64,000 bases of DNA from positions 37,778,753 through 37,842,752 of the forward strand of contig OY754469.1 of assembly GCA_963575645.1 (NCBI GenBank), given 5' to 3'. The notes below the pieces were generated by a model. It did no database searches. It was not told where the DNA came from and saw only the letters and a list, made by a program, of their open reading frames with translations. The DNA is from Xanthostigma xanthostigma. Lineage: Eukaryota > Arthropoda > Insecta > Raphidioptera > Raphidiidae. Below are positions 31,690 to 43,499 of this stretch, piece after piece. Numbering within the stretch: position 1 is the stretch's first letter; every line of letters starts with the position of its first letter. Made by a program: the position numbers and the translations under genes.

Positions 31690-33200
31690 TTTAAAGATAG
31701 AGAAATGTTAATGTTTTGTAATCTAGTCGTTACAAGACGCTTTTAGGACGCTCCTTACATAATATAAACTGACTAAACCATAAGCGGTATATCAAATTGA
31801 TGTACTTACTATAGAACTGTAGGTTTTCAAAAGTGTACAGAAAAGTTCGCGATAGCATATTATGTTCTATCCACTAAGCATGGTTCACAGTAATCATTTT
31901 TATCTTTCAAAAATGTGATTAAAAATAATAATTTGAGAAGATATTTTGACCGACATGGTATTAATCTTTATCTAATTAGATATGTTAGTTATTATGGGCA
32001 TTTAATTTAGATAAAAATCAACCTTACACCATATCATTTAAATGAATATCTTAAAAGATATCACTGATTTAAAAATTACTCGCAACAAAATAATCATGGC
32101 TTAATTGCTTGGCGAGACTTGTGTAGCTATAGTTTGGGAGCCCCGATATTGAATAATAAATGAATAACAAGGATGCATTTATGTAAGTTAGCTACCAACT
32201 CTATTTTTTATTTTTTTGGTTGTAGCGAAAACTCTTAACCGTGTGTTTTTCCATATGCATTAAGTAACATGTTCCAAGTTCAGGGATTTATTTAATTGCG
32301 GAATATTTTAACATATTTTATCGTTTTATGTACCTAATAATTAAATTTGATAAATTTATCATACTTGATGCTGTAAAGCTGCAAAAATTAACACGATATT
32401 CATTATTATTAATTCATTACACGTTTCAATGAATTAAAATTTCTCCCTTTGCTATTATGACCCATCAAAACGCGAAATAGGCGAATTTTCTCAGGAGTTA
32501 GTGAATCGATCGATATAAAAAGTAGCCTTTGTATTAATTCGAGTTATAAATAACATGCATTCAAAAATTTCATTCAAATCCGTTCATCTGTTACTGCGTG
32601 ATTGAGTAATAGACACCCATACTAATTCCAAATACCCAAACTTTCGCATTTGTAATATTATTATGCGATAATAATGATTAATTCAATAACCAGTGCCCAA
32701 ATATTGTAAAAATTTTCTTAAGATCAATATTTTGAGATTACCTAGTATTTTTTGTACATCAAGGTTAGAATTCTACAGAGGTTACCTCGTTCCGTTGAAT
32801 AGTAGTGAGGGATGATGGCATCCGACGAGACAGTGCAAGTGCAAAAAATATATTATACAATTAGTCAATGAATAAATAAACCATTTGGCTTGAAATTTCT
32901 AGATATTGAATGTTATTTATATTAATCAGACAGAAAATAATTTTAAAAAAATCTAGTGACGTATTACGCACTAGTACGATAAAGTAAAACAAAACCGACC
33001 GTATACTATATATCCATAGTAAATCACGGTTTGTCCGTCAGTTGTTTATTGTTCAAAAGTCACTGTCAAAATGTAGAAGATACATGTAGAAATGCCATAA
33101 TATATATCTCGTATGTAATAGTATTTCAGCTCGTATGACTATTAAACCTCCCTGACTAGTTTGAAACATAATGTCATCGTAATTATAACCCATTACGACA
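31690..33200. other. Intergenic, no gene recognised
   Basis: AT-rich, no exons. At 32,773-32,800 lies one terminus (CAGAGGTTACCTCGTTCCGTT) of the small TIR family seen at 21,675. Confidence 0.4.
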
Positions 33201-33203
33201 CTA

Positions 33204-33600
33204 ATGCTGGGTTGCAGGAAGTATTGTCAGAAAATCTGATTAGACAATAGCCTTTGTGAACATATACATATTTCTCAATATGAAAAACATTGCAGAGTTT
33301 TTTAAATCGACCCTGCTCGAAAAATAATTGATCTATTGAAACGATATTTTTCTTAAACCGTGTATACATATATTTAGCAGCGTTTTTTTCAGTTTCCATT
33401 TCAAAACAACGTTTTTCTATGCATTTTGATAAAAGTTTAGCTTATCTTTTTCTATGTAGAGCAATCATTTGTTTTAGATAACAGAGATTTTCACAACATT
33501 AGACTATTCTTGATGTATGGAAACTGTAATTATATGCTTACATATAAGATTATTGTCAAATCAATTTTTTTTTTTGACAACCCTTTCTGCAACCTAGCAT
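33204..33600. mobile_element. TIR element, GGTTGCAG family, copy 1
   Basis: Inverted ends ATGCTGGGTTGCAG and CTGCAACCTAGCAT, then inward GTATTGTCAGAAAA and TTTTTTGACAACCC. The body (AAATCGACCCTGCTC, AATAATTGATC, TTGAAACGATATTTTTC) matches the 45,010 copy. It is non-coding. The duplication at the ends was not resolved. Confidence 0.6.
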
Positions 33601-34266
33601 AGATAATCTATTGTTATTTTGACACTTAGTGACACCAACATTGACGAAGCCATATTTTTGTTTCAGTAATTTTGGAGCAATAGAAGAGTTATTATTTCGA
33701 TTCCCACTCATTCTTACTTTTTGGCAAAAAAAAAATACCTGCTATTTAACTATCATACTTTTACCGAATATTTAAATTCAAAACTTACCAAATTTTTTTG
33801 GTATATCCTTTTCAACACCTAAATATATCTTGTAAAAAAACTTGTGACACAAACGAAATGTTCATAAGGAGATAATAAAACACTATCAGCGCATAGTCCA
33901 ATTGGTGAAAAAAAATAATTTAAAAAACCGAAACGAAAAACGCACGTGTCGAATAATTGCGTATACCAGCGCAATCCCGCAAAACAGTTGATCAACACAT
34001 CTCTTTAAAAAATGGTCTACTGCCGTTTTAATAGATTCGCGGGAACTATATATTAATAACTAGCCGGCGTACCGGGCCTGTCAAACCTCTCAGGTATGAG
34101 GCTATATTGTTGCATTGCATCTAATACCTTGTCAGTGGATTATGAGCAACTCTCTATGTGGCGCTAACTAATTTGTGAATAATTTTGAATATTTGTCGAA
34201 TGTAATTATTATATCATGTTTGAATTTTCAGTATGCCCTTATAACTATAATATAATGTATAATATA

Positions 34267-34870
34267 CTAGCAGTACCGCCCGGTTTCACCCGGGTGCAAA
34301 AGAACGAATGGGGAAGGAAGGGACATGAGTACACACATTCATCTTAGTTTACCGAGATGAATGTTGTGTCCAAATTTCATGATGATCGGAGTTACCGTTC
34401 AAAAGTTTTTGTCGATAAAGAGCAGTATTTAAACTTTTTTTAACTAATATTTTTTTTTAAATGAATTAAATAAAATTAAAATAAATTTAAATGTAAGCCT
34501 TAGAAGAAAGCAATGTAAAAAATAAAAATATATTCACCCAACGTGGGGCTCGAACCCACGACCCTGATATTGACAGTCGCATACGCTACCGATTGATCTA
34601 CCTGAGGTTGTGTCCGTACCATCACTAATATTAGTATATCTAGTTAGTGCATTTCACATGAATAGAAGCTTATTTTTGAGATACTTATTGCAACATTTTT
34701 CATCAAAGCTCCGCTCCTAATGGTCGTAACGTAATATTATATAGCCTATAGCCTTCCTCGGTAAATGGGCTATCCAACAAAAAAAAAATATTCAATTTGA
34801 ACCAGTAGTTCCTGAGATTAGCGCGTTCAAACAAACAAACAAACTCTTCAGCTTTATATATTAGTATAGA
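34267..34870 (-). mobile_element. Helitron, long form with tRNA-like module, nested in a foldback arm
   Basis: Minus-strand 5' end A|TCTATACTAATATATAAAGC at 34870 and 3' end CTAG|T at 34267; 604 bp. The order is the same as in the 30,937 copy: 5' common part, tRNA-like sequence (34535-34607), AT-rich spacer, 3' common part. The interrupted host sequence is known, so the boundaries are firm. Confidence 0.8.
34535..34607 (-). pseudogene. tRNA-Lys-like sequence with GTC anticodon, inside Helitron
   Basis: 73 nt aligned position by position to the 31,347 copy. The T arm is intact (GTGGG-TTCGAGC-CCCAC; box B GGTTCGAGCCC). The anticodon loop reads CTGTCAA, giving anticodon GTC instead of CTT. Acceptor and D arms are degraded. 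Confidence 0.65.
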
Positions 34871-35039
34871 TAATCTAGTTTTGAATTACAGAATAAGTAT
34901 AGAAATTGCCAGAAGTGCACTGATTTTTCGCAACATTAGCGCCTTCTGGCGGCTCTTTATACTTGTACTATCTCCTATTATTCTGCAAATTTTCAGCTCT
35001 GCACCGAGTCATCCATTTTCTCCGTAGCCAGCTCTTAGA

Positions 35040-36985
35040 CATCATGAATACTCGACTTCTGCAAAAGATTGAATTTTGTTCAGGAAACACCACGTATTTT
35101 AATTAATATTCATTTTTTTTTTGTTTCACCCTATACATTTAATTTTAGTTTGTTATGAAATTGTCCTTACTTTATTGTATAACCTTTTTTATACATTTTT
35201 GTGTTAAAAATCATTTTATTTTATTAATTCCAATTCAGATATCGATCAAATACAATTGCAAAAAGTTAAAAGTGTTCGCTTCAATTAAAAACTAATTATC
35301 CAAACATTCCTTTCACGAATCCATCATACATAAAAAATTCACTTGTTAATCCTATACAAATTTAGTGATATTTCAAGTAACTTAAAAATAATAAAATAAA
35401 AACCTGTTGCAGAAGGTTCTTCTATTAAATAGATTTGTACTGAGAGCAGTGTTACATGTGATACTTTTTCAAAGATCAAAAAAGACCGATTGTGACGCAC
35501 GCTTTTGCAGACCGCGGATATTCGTCTACTTAATATCTTTGTACCAAATTGCAAGAATTGTTTGCCAGGCCTACTGTAGACAGAATCGCGCATGTGTGTT
35601 AATGTTTCAGAGATAGTATTGTTATAATAAATCACTTGAATAAATTAAACGAAATTTATAACAATGTACAAAAAATATTGTTACGTAGAATTTTATGTAA
35701 TTCAAGATAACAGTGATAACTTTATTTCTAGTTGAAATATTGTGTAAAAATATTCATTTAATTCAGCTTCAGACGAACTGGTTTAATTGTTATTGCTTTA
35801 AGAATCTTTTCTTAGATTTTTTTAACGCTTTTCTTTCAAATCGGTTTAATAGTTCAGTACTTTTAAATTCTGATAACCTGACGTCGGCAATGATTGTTTT
35901 TATTTATGGCAATGGATAGATTATTCAATCCACTTGTTCTTTATTATATTCGACCACGAAATTTTGGTAAAAACAAATCTGAAACGCTATTAAACAGCGA
36001 CATCCCTTTGAGCTCGCGACAATATCGATGTAATGACTTTTTTATTTATTGTGGACGCAAAACAGCTGAGATCATTAGCGTTTTATTTATTAACATGTAT
36101 CATGTTTTAGCCCTGGGGTACTAAATTTTTTTGAGCGTCAATTTTGAGCGTCAATTTTTTCCGCGCAGAAAAAAAAAAACAAGTTTATAGAATTTCGAAT
36201 CAATATCGAGGAGAAAACATGATACATGGTTGAAATTTTTGGTTCTAGAACAGAAATTTGAATACTAGCCATTACCCGCGTTTTCGCGTTACTCCCTGCA
36301 CATGTATTTTTTTGAGATTACCAATTGTCAGGTTTATCTATAAACCTATACCTTTTCAAATTATTATTCATAAATTGAAAATATAATTCGTTTCTATTTG
36401 TTCTCGAGCTTCCAAATTTTTTTCTTCATACCTCGATCGAAAGTACATACTTTCGGCATCAATTGTAAGACAGCGTCCCTATGAGCTCGACTATTTAGTC
36501 AAACTGTTATGAAATAAATTTTTGGGTGCGTAAATTACTTTACTAACATCTATAGAAATATGGTTGTCATCCCTGACCTTGATATTAATGTTTTCATTGA
36601 CAGATGTTGTATTGTGAAACAAATGAAGTGGTAAATTGTTTTTTGTGGTACCGTGAAAAATATGTTACTTACAAATCTTGTCTTTCTGTTGATTTGTTCC
36701 GTAATTTAAACAGTCCAACTCTACAAGTGGCGAATACTACTAATTTAGATCAAAATTTGTTTTCCGAAAGTTCCAATACCTTTGTCCACTTGAACTCTCC
36801 GAAATATCAAATGTGTCTGTTCGTCTTTTTGGTCAAGCAGCTAACTACATTAGATCTGTGTTTCTTTCGATCCGATCGGATTATGTGGTTCGATATCGTC
36901 CGGCGTGAGTGCCTACCCTGACATCAGTTACAACCACTCGGGAAGCAGTTGTGTTGTGAGGTTATTATGAGTGACTCATAACGAT
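35040..36985. other. Intergenic, no gene recognised
   Basis: Several short open frames occur but none has a recognisable domain, codon bias or splice context. No bounded repeat was identified. Confidence 0.4.
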
Positions 36986-36988
36986 TTT

Positions 36989-37834
36989 GGTAATTATACA
37001 CTTTCACGGTCACCTGGTTTTTTGGCTCTAGAAAATCGAAAAATACATGGATTTCAATGATCTCGGTCTCAAAAAGTTCCATTTTACGGCGGATTTATGA
37101 AAAAAATTAGTAGAAGTAGCTAAAATAAAAATTTTTTTTCTAAAAAATGTATATTTAATTGACAGTCAATTCTATTCAAACAATTAACTATCTAATTCGC
37201 ATACCCCTTTATCGTTCACCCCGGAATTACAATTCGCATACCCCTTTATCGTTCACCCCGGAATTACAATTCGCATACCCGTTTATCGTTCACCCCGGAA
37301 TTGTTTTTTTTAAAAACTCCACATTTGCCCCTTCCCGTTTCACTGCGAGACAATTCGCATACCCCTTTATCGTTCACCCCGGAATTACATTTCGCATACC
37401 CGTTTATCGTTCGCCCCGGAATTGTTTTTTTAAAAACTACATATTTGCCCCTTCCCGTTTCACTGCGAGACAATTCGCATACCCCTTTATCGTTCACCCC
37501 GGAATTACAATTCGCATACCCGTTTATCGTTCATTAACTTTTTTGAAATTTTTTTTTTTTTAAATATTCATTTTTTTATGTAGATTGCGAAAAAAAATAT
37601 ACGAACTTGATTCCACGACGTCAGAAACAGTTATAAAGGATTATATGTAGAAAGTCAATTTTTTTTGCATTTAGTCATGAAACTGTGAGAAATATTGATT
37701 TTTTCAATTTTCGTATTTTTTTCCATAAATCCGCCATAAAAACGAAGATTTAAGAAAAAAATTCATCGAAATCGGATAATTTTTTGATTTTCTAGAGCCA
37801 AAAAACCAGGTGACCGCGAAAGTGTATAATTACC
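36989..37834. mobile_element. TIR element with expanded minisatellite, copy 2
   Basis: Same termini as the 3,681 copy (GGTAATTATACACTTTC...GAAAGTGTATAATTACC) in the opposite orientation. Flanks ACGATTTT (36981-36988) and ATGATTTT (37835-37842) match at 7 of 8. The centre (37195-37530) holds about eight 37-bp units (TTCGCATACCCCTTTATCG, CACCCCGGAATTAC) in a higher-order pattern: blocks of units are separated by a second motif, CCCCTTCCCGTTTCACTGCG. Long apparent frames here are artefacts of the repeat. Confidence 0.78.
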
Positions 37835-37839
37835 ATGAT

Positions 37840-39150
37840 TTTTCGTGTTGGCTTCTGCTAGAGAAAAACATTCTTCTAGACGTAGAAACATGGCATGCTA
37901 TTTAATGAAAATAGATCTGAAGGGAAGTTTAAAACTTACGTGCCTACAAGAAATTACCCAGATAAATTCAAGGATGACTACAGAAACTTTTGATCCTCTT
38001 TGCGTTTGACTATATTGGACAACTCTCATCTGCATCTTGGTTTCCGTGTTTGTAGGCCATGGTCTATTGGTATTTCGTCTAGAACTACGGTAGACATACC
38101 GTGGTTGTATACGAAACTTCAGACAGAATTGCCAATTAACTACGGTCTACAAGCCTGGAAATCAAGAAAATGTGGAACCACACCGGCTATGAAAGTCTAT
38201 ACACACTTGGATAACTCGTCTGAGTCAATTTTCTCCGTCATTATGTGACGTCGAGATGAGATATTGGACTGAACACAACTATGTTTGAACGGCCAACCCA
38301 TCGGTCCCTGAACGGTCGACATCTTTTATTGTCGTATCGGTTTTCCCTATCCAATGTAGACACCTATAACATTATAATCTTTATGTTTGCCTTTCTTCCG
38401 ATATCGTTCGATAGAAATACGACTCTAATGTAGGATATAGATGCAGCAAGTGGATCGAAATCCAAGAGTGGAAATAATGCCCGTTTTTTGGGTCTACAAA
38501 TAGCCTACTGTTTGGGTTGCTCAACACTGATTAAAGTTGGTGGCTCATTGCGAGCAAACATACACCAACATCATATTTTTTTACATATTGGTATTAATTT
38601 TTGAGAAATGCAACATGAACATCAGTGCAGTAAAAATCTATAGAAGTCATACTTGCTGAATACTGGATTTCCACTTTTATCTTTCGTATTTCTAATAATT
38701 TTTCTATTTAAATTTGATGAACCGAAAATTACACTACTTGTTCCACAGTTTTTTTTGTATAAATAGATACAGGTTATTAACATTATTATCGTTACTATAT
38801 TTTGAAACTATGATACGAGTACTGATTATGAGATATCGATTTTTCAAGTACAATTCTTTGTAATCAAATTATCGCAATAACAGAATGATTCTACGCTATT
38901 ATTTATACACTAACTACGTTTAAAATATTTCACATATTATGAAATTATTTATAACAATAGGTAATATAATTAATCGTTTTAATGATCCTTTGTATTTTTT
39001 TAGTTTTACATATATGAAGTACACAGGGTGGGCATGTTTGTCCTAATTTTGTCAAAATCAAGCTTTTAGAAACATTACACGAGACGTAATACCATTGCGC
39101 ACGAGTTATACATGGCATTTTTTGCATTTACCACATGAGCCCCAATGTTC
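37840..39150. other. Intergenic, no gene recognised
   Basis: A frame at 38000-38248 has no recognisable domain and no flanking exon. Nothing else was seen. Confidence 0.35.
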
Positions 39151-39154
39151 ACTC

Positions 39155-39531
39155 TCTATACTAATATTATAAAGAGAAAAGATTTGTATTTTTTTTGCAA
39201 TGAATAAACTCAAAAACTACTTGACCGATTTTAAAAATTCTTTCACTAATAAAATGCTTCATTATCACTCAATAACATAGGCTATATTGTTAATCGAGTT
39301 AAATTAGAGATCCCTACGAAAACTCCAATAATGTAACTCAAGGTGTAAATAATAATCTATATACCTATATATAAAACTCAACATTTGTCCGTCCGACAAA
39401 AACTTTTAAACAGTAAGTGCGATCATCATGACATTTGGACACAGCATTCATCTCGGTAACTAAAATGAACGTGCGTACTCATGTCCCCAATTCGTTTTAC
39501 ACCCGGGTGAAACCGCGGGACGGACCGCTAG
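39155..39531 (+). mobile_element. Chimeric Helitron (family B 5' half, family A 3' half)
   Basis: It starts TCTATACTAATATTATAAAGAG and follows the 61,957 element (AATGAATAAACTCAAAAA, AGGCTATATTGTTAATCG, AATGTAACTCAA) up to about 39,345. It then switches to family A (CGACAAAAACTTTTAAAC, GACACAGCATTCATCTCGG, ACCCGGGTGAAACCG) and ends CTAG at 39528-39531 followed by T. 377 bp. Confidence 0.68.
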
Positions 39532-39997
39532 TATTTAATATTAGTGTTCCAATGTTTGTCAAAGCGTTTTATATTAACAGAATTAATGTTTAATTTACTA
39601 TTATTATTATTACTATTATTATTATTATTATTTTATTTTCATTTTCATTTTCTTTACCAGACAGCACAATATACCTAAACAATTAGCTCGTAAGAATCCC
39701 TACCCTATAAATATTGTATTGTATCGTATAATAAAAAAAATAAATGAATAGATGACTACGATTCTATACGGGCGCGACTATCGACAATTTTTTTTTGTCG
39801 CGAAACAGACTAAATTTTGTGAACACAACCTGCTTCGCACGGTTATTTCCTGCGGGTTATTTTCACAGTTTACCAGGGGTACACAATGTTTGTATTAATT
39901 TCTCTTTGGTTTCTAAATAATCAAAAAGATAAAAGGTTTCGCCGGTTGTAAAGGGATAAGACGTTATTGCTGATATTTTTGTGTAAATGAAGTTAAT

Positions 39998-40202
39998 CTT
40001 CAAATAAATAAAATTGTCGACCAATTTTTCTCAGACCAATATATTGACAAAAAATAATAAATTACAAATCAATATAACACAAGATGACGTTTAGATCCGG
40101 ATTTGGAAACGTCATCATGTGTTATATTGATTTTGTAATTTATTATTTTTTTTTCAATATATTGGTCTAAGAAAAATTGGTCGGAATTTTATTTTCGAAG
40201 AT
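39998..40202. repeat. Foldback, ~80-bp arms
   Basis: Arms sharing CCAATTTTTCTCAGACCAATATATTG and AATCAATATAACAC run toward a centre GATGACGTTTAG...AAACGTCATC at about 40,085-40,118. No coding content. Confidence 0.65.
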
Positions 40203-40569
40203 TTCTATTCAGACGTTAATCAAAGATTTAAATGAAGTTAATTTAATAAAATTTCAAATGCGTATTTTTTTATTTTGAAACAGTCTGTATTTTCGCACAG
40301 TCGTCTCATTTGTTATCACTTAAACGTGAAACAGTTTTCTTGTGCAAATATCTGTTTATGTCTATATAAAAACAATAGCGCAAATTTTTAAGAACGTGTG
40401 TTATATATTTTTACGCGATTTCTGGCCACTTAAAGTATAATTTAATACTTAACGCAAACATTGTAACCGTTACAACGAAAATATATATTAGTCTGTGAAT
40501 CTCAATTTTGAGTGAGTAATTTTCACTTGTGTAGTGTGTTGTGCAAAAACATAAAATCATTGTTCCATA

Positions 40570-40922
40570 TCTACACTAATATATAAAGCTGAAGAGTTTG
40601 TTTGGTAGAACGCGTTTATCTCAGAAACTACTGATTCCAATTGAAAAATTTGTTTTTGTTGGATAGTCTATTTATCGAGGAAGGCTATAGGCTATATAAT
40701 ATCACGCTACGACCAATAGGAACGGAGCATTTATGAAAAATGTTGCAAAATATAATCTCAAAATTTGTTCGTCCGACGAAAACTTTTGAACGGTAATTCT
40801 GATCATCATGAAATTTGGACACAAAATTCATTTCGATGAACTAAAATGAACATGCGTACTCATGTCCCTCCCCCCCCCCATTCGTTTGTTTGTTCCCGAG
40901 TGAAACCGGGACGGGCCGCTAG
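40570..40922 (+). mobile_element. Non-autonomous Helitron, short form
   Basis: A|TCTACACTAATATATAAAGC at 40570, CTAG|T at 40919-40922, 353 bp. It contains both the common 5' part and the common 3' part joined directly after ATAATCTCAAAA, with no tRNA-like module. It is the cleanest short form in the window. Confidence 0.78.
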
Positions 40923-40964
40923 TCACTAAGAGAATCACTGTTTGTTGGACAATTCGATCGATGA

Positions 40965-41006
40965 TGGGTAAAAGCCATACAGCTCGTACTGTATGGCTTT
41001 TACCCA
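40965..41006. repeat. Perfect 18-bp stem, 6-nt loop hairpin
   Basis: TGGGTAAAAGCCATACAG pairs exactly with its reverse complement across CTCGTA. It lies 42 bp downstream of a Helitron 3' end. Role unknown. Confidence 0.6.
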
Positions 41007-41585
41007 TTTACAAATTGTCTTAAAGATTGGTCGTCGGTCGACAAAATAAAAATCAAATCGAATTAATTTGCAAGCAAGGTTAGTAGAGTACAGATGTTGT
41101 TTATTCCATACCAAACAGAATAAACGCGGGAATGACGCTAGTTGACGGACCGGTCATATTTTTATCAACCGATAAAGACAATATCAAAAACGTCTACGCT
41201 TAATGATGACTAAGTAAAAATCTTAACTTAGAAATTCAATTGCAAATAATATCATTATTCTGCCTTATATTTTTTTTTATAAACAACAGCCGTTGCCACG
41301 CAATCAATTGACAGGTTCTCCGGAAGACGTTACTCTCCCACTACTAAACAACGGAACGAGGCAACCTCTGTAATCTGGTAGCCTTGTCTGAAACTAAATT
41401 TTTAATTTAACATATATTGCGCAACACTATTTCGTAATGATTACGCAATATAAGCAATATTACATTTTTGTTTTTATTTTTTATTTGCAACGATTTACAG
41501 TAAATTCGATATATTTCTTAGAAATATAATAATAAGTTGACGGCTGAGCAAATAAAATATAACGTCAATTCATATAGGTATTTAA

Positions 41586-42245
41586 CTAGCGGCCCTGCCT
41601 GGTTTCACCCGGGTGCGATAGATATAATTCTGCAAAATGTATTTCATTTGCGACCCGGCGTCTGAACCAGGGATGTTGAGAATATTTGCTTCCGCATATG
41701 CGGAACATTCGCATCGATTTAGACATCCGCATCCGCATAAATCGATGCGGAGCTGATGCAAATGCGGATGTGAAGCAGGTTGCGACAAGAAACAAAGTGT
41801 TCCAAGTGAACAGTTATTTAGTTACGAACTCTTGCGAAACAGACTGGAGCCCAAAAATGCGGCTATCCTACTTGTCATTAAATATAATGCTCCACTGTTC
41901 AAATTTAATTACAAAAATAATTAATTATAATTAGTAATAGTAGGTAATTTACTCACTACTTTATTATTAAATAGGGAAAGGATAAGGATTACTGTCTTTT
42001 TATTTTTTTTACCCACACTTAATTTTTTTTGTACAGATCCGCATCCGCATCCGCAGATGTCAGCCTCCTAAAATCCGCATCCGCGGATGTGAAAAAATCT
42101 GCATCCGCAACATCCCTGGTTTGAACTAATAGCTTTGAGCAACGTTTACCAGATTTGCGTCTGAACTAATAGCTTTGAGCAACTTTTACCAGATTTGCGC
42201 CTGAACTAATAGCTTTGAGCGAATTCTATCAGACGTCGCTAGTAT
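41586..42245 (-). mobile_element. Helitron 3' end with minisatellite, split by a hAT MITE
   Basis: Minus-strand CTAG at 41586-41589 with the same GC-rich 3' region (CACCCGGGTGCGATAGATATAATTC on plus) as the 707 copy. After the inserted hAT element come three tandem units containing GAACTAATAGCTTTGAGC (42,121-42,240). The 5' terminus is not identified. Confidence 0.6.
41668..42118. mobile_element. hAT-like MITE nested in Helitron repeats
   Basis: Ends CAGGGATGTTG and CAACATCCCTG are exact inverted repeats. Flanks GTCTGAAC (41660-41667) and GTTTGAAC (42119-42126) form an 8-bp duplication with one mismatch. Subterminal regions are packed with ATCCGCATCCGC repeats. 451 bp, non-coding. Confidence 0.82.
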
Positions 42246-42249
42246 AAGC

Positions 42250-43110
42250 ACGTGTTTTATGCATCTACCTTTAGAACCTGTTATCTCTAAAAGGCCCCGC
42301 TTTCAAGCTAGCAAATTGGCATACGTTTTTAATGAAATATTGTACATTTACTGATAAAATCTTATCAGTACTGAAATGACATAGGTCTGACGGGTCTGGC
42401 TCTTGGCCTAGTTGTTAACATAAAATTATTATATTGTATAACTGTACAATTAAAACTAACAGCAAAACAAAACATTCAAATCACTGATAAATCTCTAAGT
42501 TATGTAGGTTGTCAAAATACAACTTTGAGTTGCGAAGGGCCAATGCTCAAACTATTTGTTGTTATAGAGGGTTCGTATTTTAAGTAAAGGAGGTTTTAAG
42601 GCTCTGAGGGAAAGGGAACACGAAATTTTATTAGCTTATAACAGCTTTTACGTTATCGAGTTTCTAGTTATCGGGGTTCGACTGTGTTTACAAATATTTA
42701 AATTCGCAATAGTCGTGTGAAGAACCATCGCTCGAACAACGCCGGGTTTAACAGCTGGTAAATTATGTAAGTCCATAGTTCAAGGAAAATAACTGCCGCT
42801 TCTAAAAAAAAATATTTTTTGGCTATGTCCTCAGGAGTACATATCACAGACAAGGTCCATCTGTGTAAATAATAATGTTGTGCAATATCTAGGAAAGACC
42901 AAAATAGTTCATAGCTTAGCTATCGTGAAAATGGGTGATATTGAACTACATCAGAGGTCGTCAAACTTTTTTGTCCCGTAGACCACTTGTTATGTTTTTC
43001 GGTTTTGGGTAGATCCCCGCTTATCTAGTATTGAATTTTTGCAAATTCACCAACTTCGAATGTGTTTTTGACAGCTGGTATTGTGCTACTCACTTTGAAA
43101 GATTTAAATT
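42250..43110. other. Intergenic, one truncated hAT-like end
   Basis: At 42,951 CAGAGGTCGTCAAACTTT followed by GTCCCGTAGACCACTTG resembles a hAT 5' end, but no right end or duplication was found before the Helitron fragment at 43,121. Confidence 0.35.
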
Positions 43111-43120
43111 TTTGGCTGTA

Positions 43121-43477
43121 GTCGAGGAAGGCTATAGGCTATATAATATCACGCTACGACCATTAGGAGCTGAACATTAATGAAAAATGTTGCAAAATGT
43201 ATCTCAAAAATAAACTTCTATTCAGGTGAAATGCACTAACTAAATATACTCATATTAGCTTTGTGAGTACCAGAGTGCCTACACAACTTCGACTGGCTCA
43301 ATCGGTAGAGCATGCGACTGTCAATATCAGGGACGTGGGTTCGAGCCCCACGTTGGGCCAATATATTTTTATTTTTTTTTATTTTCTACATTGCTTTCTT
43401 CTAAGGCTTACATTTTTTATTTTAATTTTATTTGATTAAAAATTATTAGTTAAAAAAAGTATAAACACTGCTTTTTT
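43121..43477 (+). mobile_element. Helitron fragment carrying the tRNA-like module
   Basis: It begins inside the common 5' part (GAGGAAGGCTATAGGC), contains the tRNA-like sequence (43287-43359) and the AT-rich spacer (TCTACATTGCTTTCTTC), and breaks off near CACTGCTTTTTTC before the common 3' part. Both ends are truncated. A (CA)n run follows at about 43,500. Confidence 0.68.
43287..43359 (+). pseudogene. tRNA-Lys-like sequence with GTC anticodon, inside Helitron fragment
   Basis: Intact D arm GCTC-AATCGGTA-GAGC and T arm GTGGG-TTCGAGC-CCCAC give good box A and box B. The anticodon loop CTGTCAA (GTC) matches the 34,535 copy. The 5' acceptor strand CTTCGAC no longer pairs with the GTTGGGC 3' strand. 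Confidence 0.65.
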
Positions 43478-43499
43478 CATTGATATGTGTTCGTCGCTT

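Larger units (their letters stand above)
34195..35025 (+). repeat. Single arm of the 22.7-kb foldback family, interrupted by a Helitron
   Basis: 34195-34266 and 34871-35025 together match the right arm of the palindrome at 22,723-23,425 (ATTATATCATGTTTGAATTT, then TCTAGTTTTG.ATTACAG and GTGCACTGATTTTTCGC). The two parts are split by the Helitron at 34267-34870. A stretch of about 30 bp around CTTCCTCTTAGCC is deleted relative to the 23.3-kb copy. Confidence 0.75.

Noticed and set aside
37159-37563. 134-residue ORF with repeated HTPLSFTPE-type motifs
   Set aside because: It is translation of a 37-bp minisatellite; all frames of such a repeat stay open.
36989-37834. CRISPR-like array from evenly repeated 37-bp units
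   Set aside because: Units are directly adjacent without unique spacers and lie between TIRs in an animal-type genome.
38000-38248. 82-residue ORF
   Set aside because: No recognisable domain, no splice-linked neighbour, ordinary composition.
40965-41006. Rho-independent-style terminator
   Set aside because: The stem-loop looks similar, but this is eukaryotic DNA and no transcript ends there.
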